Below are positions 48,801 to 60,852 of a stretch of 64,000 bases of DNA, piece by piece. Origin of the DNA: Leucaena leucocephala (Eukaryota > Streptophyta > Magnoliopsida > Fabales > Fabaceae). A model generated the notes under the pieces. That model saw only the letters and a program-made list of their open reading frames with translations. It did not search any database and was not told the DNA's origin. The DNA lies in the NCBI GenBank assembly GCA_037074615.1, contig CM073558.1, positions 19,141,001-19,205,000 of the forward strand, in the 5' to 3' direction. Made by a program: the position numbers and the translations under genes. The stretch's first letter is position 1. Each line of letters opens with the position of its first letter.

Positions 48801-51800
48801 TGGAAAGCATGGAAAACAAGACTGTAACAATCTGAAACAAGATTTACTTGCATTGAAATTGCATCAAGTGTAAATTTCATGTGAGTACTTCTGATATTTC
48901 AATAAAAGAGATGCTATGAGGGTGTGTTAGATTATGTACAAGAGTCACTCTATGGTATTTTACAGCATTGCACTGTCAAATCCCAATAGTTTATCCTTTT
49001 TCTTGAGAATAAGCACAAGTTTTACAACAAAATTTATTGAAGAAACTCCACAAGAACTGATGGCAACTTTATGTGTTTGTGGCGAGATATAATGCAGTAG
49101 TCCGGAAACAGAAATATGGCAACTTTGAAGCGCATTATTGAGTACTCAAGGTCCATTTCATAATTACCTAGCCAAATTTAGCATTGGTAAAACTGAAGAA
49201 AAGACAATATACTTATTCTGTAATCGGTAGCCAAAAGTTTGAAGGTTTAAAAACCTGCCAAGAATTGACACATAGTACATTAGCATAATTCTGCATCCAG
49301 ACATCTGGTTCTGACAGCTCCTGAGGGGATCCCAAATCCCAGCTCCCAGCTCCTAGAACATACAGCTCAGGATTGATACGACCAATGCTGAGGAACAAAA
49401 TTAATACTGCCTCGTGAGTTCTTAAATCAGTTCCCAAGACATTTCTTTAACAGTGCAAGTACATCACGATGTAAGAGAAAGCAAAATTAGACATCAAAAC
49501 AGAAGATTCCAGATTTAAAGCATACATTGACTTAAAATGGCAATGTCACCTACAAAAAATAAAGCTAAATATCTTGCAAAGAGATTGAAAGAATGGGATA
49601 AAGCTACAAAAAAGGATTTGGTTCATTCTAACTGTAAACAGGAGAGAACCAAATGAATATTGCACATATGGTCATGGTTTAGGGCTTTTAGGGCAAAACA
49701 TCTGAAGGATAATAAGTATACAAGGGGGAGTGTTCCCCCTCTGCAGATCAGCCAGACTTGATTGCAAGAGTAGCTCATGAACAACAGTACAATTTAAATT
49801 TATTACATTCCACGTTGTAAGAATTTCTTTGATTTTAGGGGAAATTGATCAAAAGGACCAAATGGCTCAAATATTTGGGGAAAATGGCCGGTCTTGCAGA
49901 ACATGGAAGTGGCAGATTGTGGAAGAAAAGTTGCAGATTGCGAATTTGGTCCTTTTCCCCAAATATTTGAATCATTTGGTCCTTTTTCCCTTGATTTTAT
50001 CTAGTCCTTCCTCTCTTTACAACTAATTAAACCAATAACTTTATAAAAATCCTCAGGCAATTCTGAATCATTTATATTTTTGGGCACTACTGTTAATTTT
50101 AATTATTTGTTCAACTATTTTTGGATGTTTTTTCCGTGTATTTAGGATTAGTTGTTCTATTTTAATTAGGATAAAGTTATACAATTTTGATTATGATAAG
50201 AATATTTTAGATATTCTGTTTGTATGAACTTTATCACTTAATTACTTGAGAGCTTGTAGATCTTTCTTTCATTATCTATAAAGATAACATTTCCATCTAA
50301 TAAAATAAATTCAGAGGACATTTGAACCCAGAATTTCCATGTCAATAGTTAAGACAGACCTTAAGTTCTTTGAGCATAATTGTATTTCTTCATTCAATCT
50401 ATTGTTTCACATAAACTTCTCCCCATCTTTCCATGATATCCTGTACTTTCACTACTCCAGACACTTATAAATAAACTTAACCTCAAATACTACATATGAA
50501 GCCAAAACTTAACCTCAATAGTGTATGGAAATTAGGAAAATTTAGCTAGCCAATAAATTGCATTGAATCACTCATCTGTACCAATATAAGATGAAAATAT
50601 ACAACAGTAACATTCACAGAATGCTTATACTGCACCTTCCATAAGGGAAAGGGATACCAATCAATGCTGAAACTGTGGCTGCAAAGTCTAGCTGCAAAAG
50701 TACAGTGAAAGATGAATAATTATGTGTCAGCACAAATTTAAGTGCTTGAAGGGAGTGGCACCAAACAAAGAGCTTTAAAACCTGTTGCAAGGAGCTGATG
50801 CAGACATTATTTCCATCCTGTCATCCAAGACAACATTAGTGATTTTAGAGAAAAAATAAAGAGTAGATAACTCTTTACCTTCCTTTAAAGATGCTCAAAT
50901 TAAGTCACACAAACATAAAATTTATTTTGGGTAGATTACTCATTCCTCCCCTAAGAGATGATCAAATCATACAGCCCTCTTTTCCATTATGAAAATATAT
51001 CCTATAGAACTCTGTAATGTGTCCAACTCTAGATTGGGATTTCGACATTTTCCCTCAAGCTGAAAATTGTACAAGCTCTCAGCTAGTTAATGAACAAGAC
51101 TGTTATTAAGAATAGTCCCTCTTATACATATTTATACTTTCATACTAAACTAAATACAGAAGATAAGGCTTCAAGACAATAAAAGCTCCTGAAGATGATG
51201 TTCATACATTTACCTAAAGATATCTTCTAATAATTCTCTACTTGAAGAAGATTTGATATACTGGTCCATACTGATTTTACAGCTTTTATCTTCCAGTTTC
51301 CCACCACAACTTCCCCATTTATGCATAATTTTCATTCTCAGGTTTATTTTTCTGGCATAATTATGACCCTGTGTGAAGCCAGTAATGAAAGATATACTAA
51401 TACCATGTCAAGTTGACAAGTAGAACTATCGAATTCTGGTAGTATGGAAGAAGGAGGCTTCCTAAAATTCATCGCAAAGACAGCAGTTTCCACCTGCAAG
51501 ATAAGGCAGTAGATATGCCAAATAAAAATGAAAGAACGAAAGATAAGGGATACTCATGTACCCAAATGTGTGGAAAGACACTGTATCACACACCTCTTCA
51601 GAACCTCCACCACCATGATCACCATTTAGGGTTTGTCCATGGTCACCCATCACGATAAGCATAGTATTCTCATGTAAACCCCCAGGTCCAGATTGACTTT
51701 CCAGCTCTTGAATTACTCTCTGCAGCAAAATGCTAATTTTATTTATCAAATTGATATGGGATGAAGAGAGCACAAAACAAGCTAAATTGGACACAAGTAA

Positions 51801-54800
51801 GATAACGCAATGCAATCATACACAATTTAAAATAATGGGAGGTCCCAAAAAAATAAGAGTGAAGTGGACCATCATGATTCGTAATGTCCACATCTTAGTA
51901 TTAATAATTAATATTGTGATAAGTTTTTAAACACATAAAAAAGTATTAATCTATGAAACACTTGGCAGAAATATTAGAAATTAACACATCTTTATTACAA
52001 GGGATCCTTATACATTCCAATGCACTTATTATGATTTTTTTTTATAAATGACAAAATCATACGAAAATAGATGAGAACAAAAATAGAAACTTGAACATGC
52101 ACTCAAGCAGCCCAATCCCTTAACATGTATAATGAAGTGACTCCCCTAAAAAGTACCATGAACAGAACCAAAAAAGAAAGCTACAAAATGTTCTACCCCA
52201 TGATTCACCCAAAGACAAAGAAGTAACACTGAAGATATGAACCAATCATATGTTCCAAATTACAGAAAAGAGAAAAGAGTAAAAAAACTGCACACTGAGA
52301 AATCATTCCCTCCTTTGTCCACAAGAGAAACTTTTCTAAATCCCACAGACATGTCTCACCAAAGACCCCAAATAATCTAGTTCCATAACCACATAGCCAC
52401 TCTAATGTAATAACAAATGAATGCCACATTCTGCATTTTACATGCACATATGTACAACATGGGGATGAGGGAGAGAAGTAAGGAAGAATGGAGAAGTAGA
52501 TGGAAAATAATCTCAATCTATTCAACAGGAAAAAGTCTAACATAAAAGTAACCCTAGAGCTGTTTATAGAGCCAAAAGTACAATTATTAAAATAATAATA
52601 GTAATAGTAATAATTTAAAAAAAAAAAAATTTAAACCTAGATAAGATTAGATGAAAACCAATACTCCCGTAGCAGTTGGATGTCTCAAAGCAATAAAAAA
52701 TGGAAAACCAACAGGAAATAAATTACAACAAAGACACTCCCATACTTTTGGCAAGTAACTTCAGAAAGCATTGTAAGAACTAAGATGGAATGATACTAAA
52801 AAATATAATCAATATACAACATAAAACCAAAATTATGTATCCCTATTCATTTACTATGCATTAATGTGACATAAGTATAAAATCAAATTATCTATTACCA
52901 TTCATTGAAATGATATTTTTAAAAATACAAGCACACTTAATATTTTTTTTGGTTATTTTTCTCAAAATAATAAAATTGAATATCCCCACGCAATGCATGG
53001 GGAACACTACTAGTTGAACTAAAAGTTGCATCACTAAACCTGAAAGGTCTTAAAAGTGCCAGTCAGAAAGTTGACATACCTCTAAAATATTATTGTATTG
53101 CTTCAACTTTTCTATCATTGGGTTGGAATCAACACCAAATATATGTCCAGCATGATCCTGGAATATGCAGAGAAAACATAGAGAAAATGGTGGAAATTAC
53201 TTACGCTCTGTATAAGAAGTAGAAGACTAAAAACCATATGTAAAATCTGTTATGCAATTTTGGAACTACTTATCCTATGGTTAATAGCATATAAGGAGAT
53301 ATAAAATATGAAGAAATGACTCGTCAACTATAAACAATTAATTGTGCTTTCAGCAAATCTAACAACCTTCATTGGCACTACACAGCATCCAGAATACCGT
53401 CATATTCCCCAGACCATTTTAAATAAAACTTCTAAACTAAATCTCAAAGCCAAATTATTGTACACATACTTTTTTCTCATTTTAAAACATAAGGATTTTG
53501 TTCGTTTTACTTTTCATAAGGAAAAGAAATTTTATTAGAAATAACAATTTATGGCTAGCTGAAGGCGAAGATATCTTCAAACAAGAAACTACAAGAAAAG
53601 CCCAAAACAGGACAAAGGAAAAGATAACCTATAGTGACTACAAATCTAATAGAGGTATCCAATCTCTTTGCATATTAGATAAAATCATTTCCTTTAAGAG
53701 ACAATGTGCTGAGAACCAAAGGGAAGACATATGGACATAAATATACTAAAAAAAATTAAAGTTCCCTTAAAGACGCATGCATACCATTCCAACCATACAA
53801 CCAAAGAATCCCATAAATTGCATTACCAATGTGTCTCTTGATAAATCTTATACATCACAACTAGCACAGCTATACCCACATACTTGACAAGCAATAGCAT
53901 TTGAAAAGTTGATAAACTTCTCAAAATATTCTTTTGAAACGAAAATATAATCCAGAATTCAAAATCATCATCAATAATTGAAACTGCAGTCTATTAACCA
54001 GAAGAAAAGTGAAATATAGTGGCAGTTTAATACAAACTAATTAGCTTGGAAGTTTAACCACACAGACAAACAAAATAAAACATAGTAGAAAGACAAATAT
54101 ATTCCTCAGTGAAAGATATCAATCATACCACTCCAAGAAAATGTGAAATAAGAACATTCCAATCTTCCTCATAAAGAGATGGAATAAGGTGGTCAATGCA
54201 TCCATTGTCAACCTGAGGATAACCAACATTATGTTAGAGTGACTAAAATTGTGAGTCAACTGAAAAAATCTTGTGCCTATTGATTGAATGAAAAGCCACA
54301 ACACATTTCACTCAGAAGTTGTAAGGATTAAAAAACAACTCAAAGTCAAATCTAAATATTATATCATGTCATACCGTATCAAGATCTTTGACGTTGAAAG
54401 AAGGGTATGGATATGATCTTTCAAAATGATGAGGAAACAATTGTGTCCATGTATCGTCCCCCATCATAAGAACTTTTTTCCCGTTCTGAACCAACTGTAA
54501 GTGATTTGAATTTTGAAAATTTGATAAGAAGAACCTTTAGGTTTCTCAAAGTAAAATGAAATTACATGAGTACGAAAGCTTAGTATTACGATACATGGAA
54601 GAGAAGAAAAGTCCTACCTGATGTATCAGGTTATCTTCAACAATTGCCGGTGCACCAAAGCTATTCCCAACATCTACAAAAGTGGGCAGTCCCCCAGTTG
54701 TCAAGCCCTACCCAAAGGAAGGAGCCAAAAACTGTGAGCATAAATTTTCTCACATTTTAACAGCAAAAGACTTTCCTAAAAGTGGAAAGGAAGAACAAAA

Positions 54801-56528
54801 TACCAGAGGATCGGGTATCATCATTGACTGAAAACAATTAAAGCAGATGATATAATAACTACATCAGCTCCAAGAAACATCCCAGTCCTTCCGTGGTAGA
54901 TGAGTAATGCATGTGGTTGTATTTATTAGTTTTATATTACTATTCTTTTGTAAATATTGTTCTGTATCATGTGGGGTGAGATTTTCATTCTGTTACCACA
55001 ATGTGGCAGTGAATAACAGAATCCATGTGCTATTTATACGATTGAATATTTTGCTTGAGAAACAACTCTAAGCTTTCCCTCATTCTCGACTCTTTTTTAT
55101 ACTCTCTTTCTCTTTGCATGTTAGACATAGAAAACTGCAGGAGAAAAGAGTCTAAGCCCAAAAAGCTACGAAAATTATCATGTCCACAAGGCAGTGCAAC
55201 GGTAAGTACCTATGACAAACATGCAAGTAATTCAATCACCAAGTACACCACAAAAGCGAACAGGAAAAAAAAAACACAGCTCCGCAATATTTTCACTCCC
55301 TTTTTTTTCTTTCAAAGGCAGAAAATGGACGGAGAAAAAGTCAATAGCTAATCCAATCTTCACCTAGAAGCTTAATCCACAACTGTTGAGCTACTTCACT
55401 TGCAAGTAAAGATGTTTATCAAATTCCAAAACCTTGTATCACGTAGCAAAAGATTTGTATGTTCCTTGAAGGAGTTGCATCATATGTAGGATAGTAGATA
55501 ATTCATCATGTAAACAAAGTAAATAAGCTTGAGTATAAGGCAAAACATGTAAAGTGTTAATATCTAGAGTCGGTATAAAAAGATGCACAGCATGATCCAT
55601 AAGAATCCAAAAAAGAAAAGAAAAAAGACTAGTTTATAGGGCCATAGCACATAGTTATTACTTCATGGGAAAACTCGCATTTTATTCATGATTATCAGGA
55701 AATATCTATTACTGTAATGCTATAAAAAGAAAGCAAATAATTTCACCTTCAATCGCTGCAAACTTGTTGTAGGTGGATCAGCAAAGGCTTTAAAGATTCT
55801 AGCGGATGATCCATTTCTAGAAGCCACCATCTTCAATACTTGTAATTTATCCATCCATGGTTTAGATTCTGAAGCATGTAAAGAAATTATTGTAAAGTTG
55901 CAATTCACGGTCAATCCAAAAATTTAAAATAAGGTACCAAAGCAGCGATTCCATAAGCAAATAATGCAGGTTAATTACAAGCAGAAGCCCACAGATGATA
56001 CGAATTCACGCCAAAAACTAGTGGGAGAGGAGGAGGAGAAAAGTGAAATGAGAAGGTAACAGACCAGGAAAGAATGAGCTGGGAGCGACAAAATCAAACC
56101 TGAAAAGCAATAAACAAAGTCAAATGCACCCAAACCATAATCCTGACAATGAAGTACATAGAAAAAGGACCCTGTACAACTCCTCAAAAATAATTAGGTG
56201 ATATGGAAGATTCATAGAAGAATGAATGAACAACATACCTGAGAGCATCAAGAACAATAATAACCAGACGGTCTATAGCAGGTTTAGTCCAACAAGACCC
56301 ATCTGAAGAATTAGTGGTGGTGTTCAAGTGATCGGAAGAAGAAAAGCAAGGCGACTGGGAAATGTCAGAGCAATTGCTGTAGTAAGGAAGCTCGGTTCTA
56401 GTAAGCAGAAAGCCTCTGGTGAATAGGAAAATGGCGATGACGTGAAGCACCAGCGTCAACCACATTGGCCATATGTATTCCCACTTTCCACTTGGGCTCT
56501 TCCGTCGTGGCTCCATCTTTCTCGCCAT
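45842..56528 (-). CDS. PIGO: GPI ethanolamine phosphate transferase 3 (PIG-O)
   Basis: Twenty coding exons keep phase: 56528-56239, 56099-56065, 55868-55747, 54707-54618, 54494-54375, 54212-54129, 53157-53080, 51719-51594, 51493-51404, 50817-50782, 50691-50636, 49387-49255, 48621-48177, 48075-47984, 47833-47287, 47186-47051, 46598-46557, 46355-46199, 46119-46036, 45943-45842 (954 aa). The enzyme adds ethanolamine phosphate to the third mannose of the GPI anchor in the ER lumen. An N-terminal membrane anchor is followed by the metal-dependent alkaline-phosphatase-fold domain: LDALR (Asp about 94), MMGDDTW (189-195), VDHAGHIFG (247-255) and MGDHGQT (297-303) supply the metal ligands. About a dozen hydrophobic segments fill residues 420-954. 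The ATG at 56528 is chosen because upstream in-frame sequence lacks an ATG. Introns 11 and 16 carry MITEs. All key residues are present. Confidence 0.95.
46741..47016. mobile_element. Stowaway-like MITE, copy 4 (PIG-O intron 16)
   Basis: The left end TACTCCTCCCATCCTAAATA and right end TATTAAGGACTGGAAGTA, with TA flanks, match the family. Inner modules (CTAAATATAAGACCTTAATC, ATTAAGAGAGTTCTATCAAG) are shared. It sits in the intron between PIG-O exons 16 and 17. Confidence 0.75.
49838..49990. mobile_element. Mutator-type MITE with 9-bp target duplication (PIG-O intron 11)
   Basis: TTGATTTTA occurs at 49829-49837 and again at 49991-49999. The 153-bp insert starts GGGGAAATTGATC and ends CCTTTTTCCC. 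Its ends are inverted over about 45 bp: AAAGGACCAAATG, then TCAAATATTTGGGGAAAA, appears from both sides. A 9-bp duplication with long inverted ends fits the MULE superfamily. Confidence 0.85.
54905..55130. repeat. Possible LTR-like fragment in PIG-O intron 3
   Basis: The segment has GTGCTATTTATACG (TATA-like) followed by a CT-rich stretch (CTCTTTCTCTTTGC) and GTTAGACATAG. A short imperfect inverted repeat (TTCTGTTACCAC / ...ATAACAGAA) lies just before. These resemble a small LTR, but no partner, TG/CA ends or duplication could be shown. Confidence 0.25.
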
Positions 56529-56532
56529 TTCT

Positions 56533-56880
56533 GAAGTTCCAGGTCCCAAACTTTGATCTCAAGAGTTTGTCAAAAGCGAGTGCTTTTCTTCACTTGCTCT
56601 CCCGCCTTGTTGAATTCGAAGTTCCAATTCCCAAACTTTGATCTCAAGAGCTTCTCATAAGCGAGTGCTTTTCTTCACTTGCTCTCCCGCCTTGTTGAAT
56701 CCGAAGTTCCAAGTCCCAAACTTTGATCTCAAGAGCTTCGCAAAAGCGAGTATTTTTCTTCACTTGCTCGCCCGCCTTGTTGAATCCAAAGTTCCAAGTC
56801 GATCTCAAAAGCGAGTGCCGTTCTTCACTTTCTTACTTCTTTCTCTTCCGCCGGTTCCCCACTTTCTCTTCCGCCTTGTT
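56533..56880. repeat. 85-bp tandem repeat at the 5' end of PIG-O
   Basis: The module GAAGTTCCA begins at 56533, 56618, 56703 and about 56788, an exact 85-bp period. Each unit contains TCCCAAACTTTGATCTCAAG, GCGAGTGCTTTTCTTCACTT and GCTCTCCCGCCTTGTTGAAT. The first unit starts 5 bp upstream of the PIG-O start codon, so the array overlaps the 5' UTR and promoter. The fourth unit has short internal deletions. Units are very similar, which suggests recent expansion. Plus-strand frames across the array are repeats translated and not genes. Confidence 0.9.
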
Positions 56881-57175
56881 GCATGGTAGGGTATTGGGCC
56901 CACTATGGGAGGAAGTTTTTAACTATTTTAATTAAAGGCATTTTAATAAATATATATTAAAATTTATTTAAAATGAAGACCCATGAAATTCCACAATAAT
57001 TTAATTATTTCAAGGGACTTTAGTATGTTATTTTCAGGTGTTGTTTGGGACATTTGCGTAATTTTCTTTACTTTATTTTTTAATATTATATAAATTTATT
57101 TTTTAAAATATTATTAAAGTCAATGGGGTAAGTTTGTAGTTTGATTTCATGGTGTAAGTTTGATGATATTAAGAA
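56881..57175. other. AT-rich spacer
   Basis: The spacer lies between the 85-bp array and the inverted-repeat element. It presumably contains the distal promoter of PIG-O. Nothing else is recognised. Confidence 0.5.
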
Positions 57176-58268
57176 GGAAAATTAATTATTTAGCCCTTCT
57201 AATTTCACTAAATTTATAATTTAATATTTATAGTTCGACTCGTCGACTTCCCTTATTAGTGTCATACTTATTAGCGTCATAGAAGATGAAGATGCTCCAT
57301 CCGGATTCCAAGCTGCCATTTTCTTCTTTTCTTTTGAGAAAAAAAAAAACTTCATTTTTTCTTTTGTCAATGCCATCATTTTTTCTGTGTCTCATTGATC
57401 GGAGCACTCCGTCAAGACCTAGCTCCTCCCTTCTCTCTCAGCCCCCAGAAACGTTTGCAGCTGTGAATCTGGATGGACCTATACGATGATGACAATGAGG
57501 AGCAAGAAGGAGAAGAAGAAGAAAAAAAAAGATTGCGATGTAGAAAAAACCATGGATCAGAGGTATAAAAGTTGAAGTTGAGAAAGTGAGAGAAAATCAC
57601 TGTATCAGTGAAAGGTAGTAAATGCAGGGATATTTGCATCCCATGATTCGAGATGCTCATGGCTGCAAGATGTCAAAGTTTTTGGGAAATGTTGCCGATC
57701 CCATTGAAGTGATCAATCGCATATCTCCGGAAGGTCTGCATAAGAGTTAGAAGAAGGTAACTCGGTCCCAAAAGAATCAGCTATTGCCAAAGAAAATCGA
57801 AGACTTTCCAAATGGCATTGATGAGTGTGGTGCTGACGCTTTCCAAATCGGAAGCAGACTTCTCCTTGCTCTTCATTGCCGTCATCGTCTAGGCGCATTC
57901 AGATGCTGTGGACGTTTCCGGTGGCACAGAGAGACAGAAAAGACGGATCGCCTTGTATCAGCTAGAAAGAAGAGATGAGAAGGTGTATAAGTTTGATATT
58001 TTTTAAAAACTTTTATACAAAGGAAAGAGAGGGAGAAAAAAAATTAGAGCGGGGTGTTGATGGAGTACTCCAATCTACGAGAAGGAGAAGAAAATGACAG
58101 CATGGACAGAGAAAAAATGAAAAAAAAAAATTTACAGAAAAGAAAATGACAACTTAGAATTTATTGAATCATCTTGATATGATCTTACAATTTAGTTATA
58201 AATTGAATAAAATTATAAAAATTGAGTCACTTGATTAAAATTATAAAAATTAAATAATTAATTTTTTA
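57176..58268. mobile_element. Inverted-repeat transposon carrying a captured gene fragment (Pack-type)
   Basis: Long, imperfect inverted arms flank a gene scrap. Left-arm blocks GCCATTTTCTTCTTTTC, TTCATTTTTTCTTTTGTC, GGAGCACTCCGTCAA, GAAACGT and CCTATACGATGATGACAATG (57310-57500) recur on the opposite strand of the right arm as GTCATTTTCTTTTC, TTCATTTTTTCTCTGTC, GGAGTACTCCATCAA, GAAACGT and CCTAGACGATGACGGCAATG (58150-57865). The outermost ends (GGAAAATTAATTATTTAG on the left, AAAAATTAATTATTTAAT from the right) resemble MITE family X. The element is non-autonomous; no transposase is seen. The layout is like Pack-MULEs, but I could not read a 9-bp duplication, so the superfamily is open. Confidence 0.72.
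57630..57841 (+). pseudogene. Valyl-tRNA synthetase fragment, captured and frameshifted
   Basis: Three frames together show blocks of a class I valyl-tRNA synthetase in the correct order. They are YLHPMIRDAHGCKMSKFLGN (the KMSKS loop with the final Ser changed to Phe), ADPIEVINRISPEGLHK, LEEGNSVPKESAIAKEN and DFPNGIDECGADA. Two single-base shifts break the frame, around 57747 and again around 57800. Similarity stops abruptly at about 57841, where the right inverted arm begins. Only about 70 codons of a protein of roughly 1000 aa are present, and no intron interrupts them. It is a non-functional piece carried by the surrounding inverted-repeat element. Confidence 0.85.
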
Positions 58269-59014
58269 ATTAAAAAATATTAAAAAAAATATTTATTTTT
58301 ATATTATATTTTCTTTAACTTTTTACCTAAAGACAATAATTTAAATTAGAATTATCAAATTTTAGAAAGTTTCTAAAACAACATTTATTTATTACTAAAT
58401 ATTATATTAAAAATATTATTTATACATCCATCCTTTACTATAATAAATACCTTATTCATATAATATTTAAGGTTTCACAAATTACTAATATAATTCAAAT
58501 TATATATTTTATAACCAATACTTGAGTTTAAAAGATTACTTGGGAAGGATTGTCGGATCACACTTCATCTTAACAAACAAGGCTTGAGTTCATGAGGTTC
58601 TTCCTTTATAAAATGTCATTCAATAGCTTATAAGTTGATAATACATATGACTATTTAAAGTGTATTCAATATCTAAAAAATATTATTTTATGTGATTTTA
58701 GTTTCTAATTTTTAGGAGACATCCTAACTCCTGAATACTTAAAGGTAATAGACAGCTCATAATGTCTAACATTAGTATCGCCTAGGAGAAAATGAGATTT
58801 CGCCTTATAAATGAACCTAATCCCTTTCTAAAAAATTTTATACTAAAAAAAAAAGCATAAATCAATATATTAAAGGGGTAAGAACGTGGAATAATGCCTC
58901 TCTATCATTTCACTTAGCAATATTAAGCAATACAGTCGCTTGGTGCTCTTGACCTATGAGGTAAAATCCAAAATCCATGGATTAAAGTTCTATTTGGCAA
59001 ATATTAATATCCTT

Positions 59015-59105
59015 AGAAGTCTAGTGACATATAAAATCATTCATAAGTGGGAGATCACATATTGAATCTCACTTATAACTTTAGACCGTTAGTAGAGATA
59101 TTTTT
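59015..59105 (+). mobile_element. Decayed SINE, relative of the intronic SINE at 6727-6834
   Basis: It shares GTCTAGTG (compare GTCTTGTG), CATAAGTGGGAGATCAC, TTGAATCTCACTTATA and GACCGTTAGTA with the minus-strand SINE at 6727-6834, in the same order. The target duplication is no longer visible. Confidence 0.7.
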
Positions 59106-59940
59106 TGGTCAACCATTTCATAATACAAATCTGGTGCCTCAATTACACAAGTTCATCTTTTAAGGGGCCATCAAAGATTGTATTGTACATAACTATATTA
59201 GGCTTGGTTCCTAATATATACAGCTTCTGTATTGATTTACACAACCCGTTAATTAAGATTCCATAGCTGAATGCATGAAACCCATCTTGAAATTCTTTCC
59301 CAACATAGAGAAAGCAAAGTTCATCTTACCCACATGGCAGTAACAATTGCTGAACTTGATGCTATGAAGTGTAAATGCTAGAGTATGAGACAGAGGATCC
59401 AAACAAAAGGGAGGACAAAAAGAGGGCGCAATTGCTGAACTTGAGTTCACATTTAACAGCTTATTGATTGAAAGTTGCATTAGCCAACTCTGTTTCTAGT
59501 AAAGGAGGAAAAAACAAACAAACCTCAATAAGCAGAAAAAAATTGATCAACTGGCACAATTAGGGATCTGATAGAACCCAACAGAACAATGGGAAAGACA
59601 ACACTGGAAAATGAAATAACTCTACAAAAACAGTAGGCAAAACAACACAGGAATTGATTAAAGTCACAATATTCTTCCTCCCTATAACTGAAGGAAGATA
59701 CAGCAGAAGAAACTCACTAATTTCATACAAAAGGACTACACACTAAAACAGAAACAGAAAACGATGAAGACAGAAGATCTTGCTCCACCTGTAACTCGGC
59801 ATTCAAGAGGCAAGCGCCCTACTCACCATACTCAGATTACAAAATAATTCCTAGCCTCATCCAGGCTGCCCCAACCGTTAAAAAGAAGTCAAAAGTAACC
59901 ACAGTCCCTAAAACACCCTTTTGACCGCAGGCAGATATAC

Positions 59941-60112
59941 TACCTCTATTCCTAATAACAAGAACAAACTGATTTTTTTGGATAGATTAAAGAGTATATG
60001 GTATGATTCATCTTAAGTTGTTATATTTGATCATAATTAACTAATTTATTTGATTTCCTTAATCTATCTAAAAAGTCAATTAACTCTTGTATTAAGAACT
60101 GGAGAAAGTAGT
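59941..60112. mobile_element. Short Stowaway-like MITE, copy 5
   Basis: It runs from TACCTCTATTCCTAATAACA to TATTAAGAACTGGAGAAAGT followed by AGTA. The inner blocks CTAATTTATTTGATTTCCTT and AATCTATC match the other copies. The left half is shortened. Confidence 0.55.
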
Positions 60113-60479
60113 AACTATCTGCTCTTTCCAAAATAGGTCAACTTCCTAGTTATTAGAAAGCAACTTCCCTTTTGCATGTATCTTCCTTGATTCTCCTTTT
60201 ATAGGTTTAGCCAGTGAAAGCAATTCTATCAAGATCACACTAAGCACATAATACCATCATACATAGCAATAACGTATAACTGGATGTAAGATTATGTAGT
60301 TCTTAGGCAATGTTTCAGACTCATTAAAATAATCACAATTACTGGTTAAGAGCTGAGAGTTCAAACTATTCATGAGTACTACAACTTATCCAACACAAAC
60401 TATATGGGCATGTGCTAACCGTTCATGCTTGCTCAACATCAACATATGCATAACATAAAAATTTAGATATAGCTCCTCA

Positions 60480-60852
60480 TCTTGTTTAACTTTTTTAACA
60501 AGCCTCTATCAATCATTTCATGAAGAAGTTTTTCCACTTTGTCATTGTCTTTTTCTTCCACAACACCTCAAATCCGGTAAGCAGCCATCCTCTTCGATTT
60601 TCCAAAGAAACACATGAGCTTCATCAAACAAACTCTCCTTACAAAGTCCATTTATCATAGTATTGTATGTTTGGCTACTTACATGATAGCCTTTGACCAG
60701 CAGACATTGAAAAATATCTAATGTATCAGTTAGCCTACCACCTTTGCACAAACCCTCAAGAAGGGCAATGTACATGGACATATCAGAATGAATCCTTTGG
60801 TCGACAATTTTTTTTAAATAGTGAACTTGAGACATAGTGCCTTACCTTGCTT
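60480..60852 (-). pseudogene. PPR (P-class) gene remnant, copy 1
   Basis: Minus-strand reading gives pentatricopeptide repeats: MYIALLEGLCKGGRLTDTLD, YNTMINGLCKESLFDEAHVF, then after a shift a C-terminal block EKLLHEMIDRGLL. The style is that of P-class, restorer-like PPR proteins, which bind organelle RNA. Only the last two to three repeats are present and the frame is broken near 60560. A longer open frame (60542-60835) starts at an internal Met. Confidence 0.8.

Larger units (their letters stand above)
58269..60479. other. Intergenic DNA with SINE and MITE remnants
   Basis: No intact gene is seen. It holds a SINE-like repeat at about 58730-58855 (related to one at about 62850-62970), a SINE at 59015-59105 and a short Stowaway-like copy at 59941-60112. 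A minus open frame at 59253-59480 has no family or context. Confidence 0.5.

Noticed and set aside
54905..55130. Confident LTR call in PIG-O intron 3
   Set aside because: No partner LTR, no TG/CA ends, no duplication; kept only as a low-confidence repeat.
56526..56549. Upstream extension of PIG-O to 56549
   Set aside because: The extension starts at TTG and enters the 85-bp array; the first ATG at 56528 is preferred.
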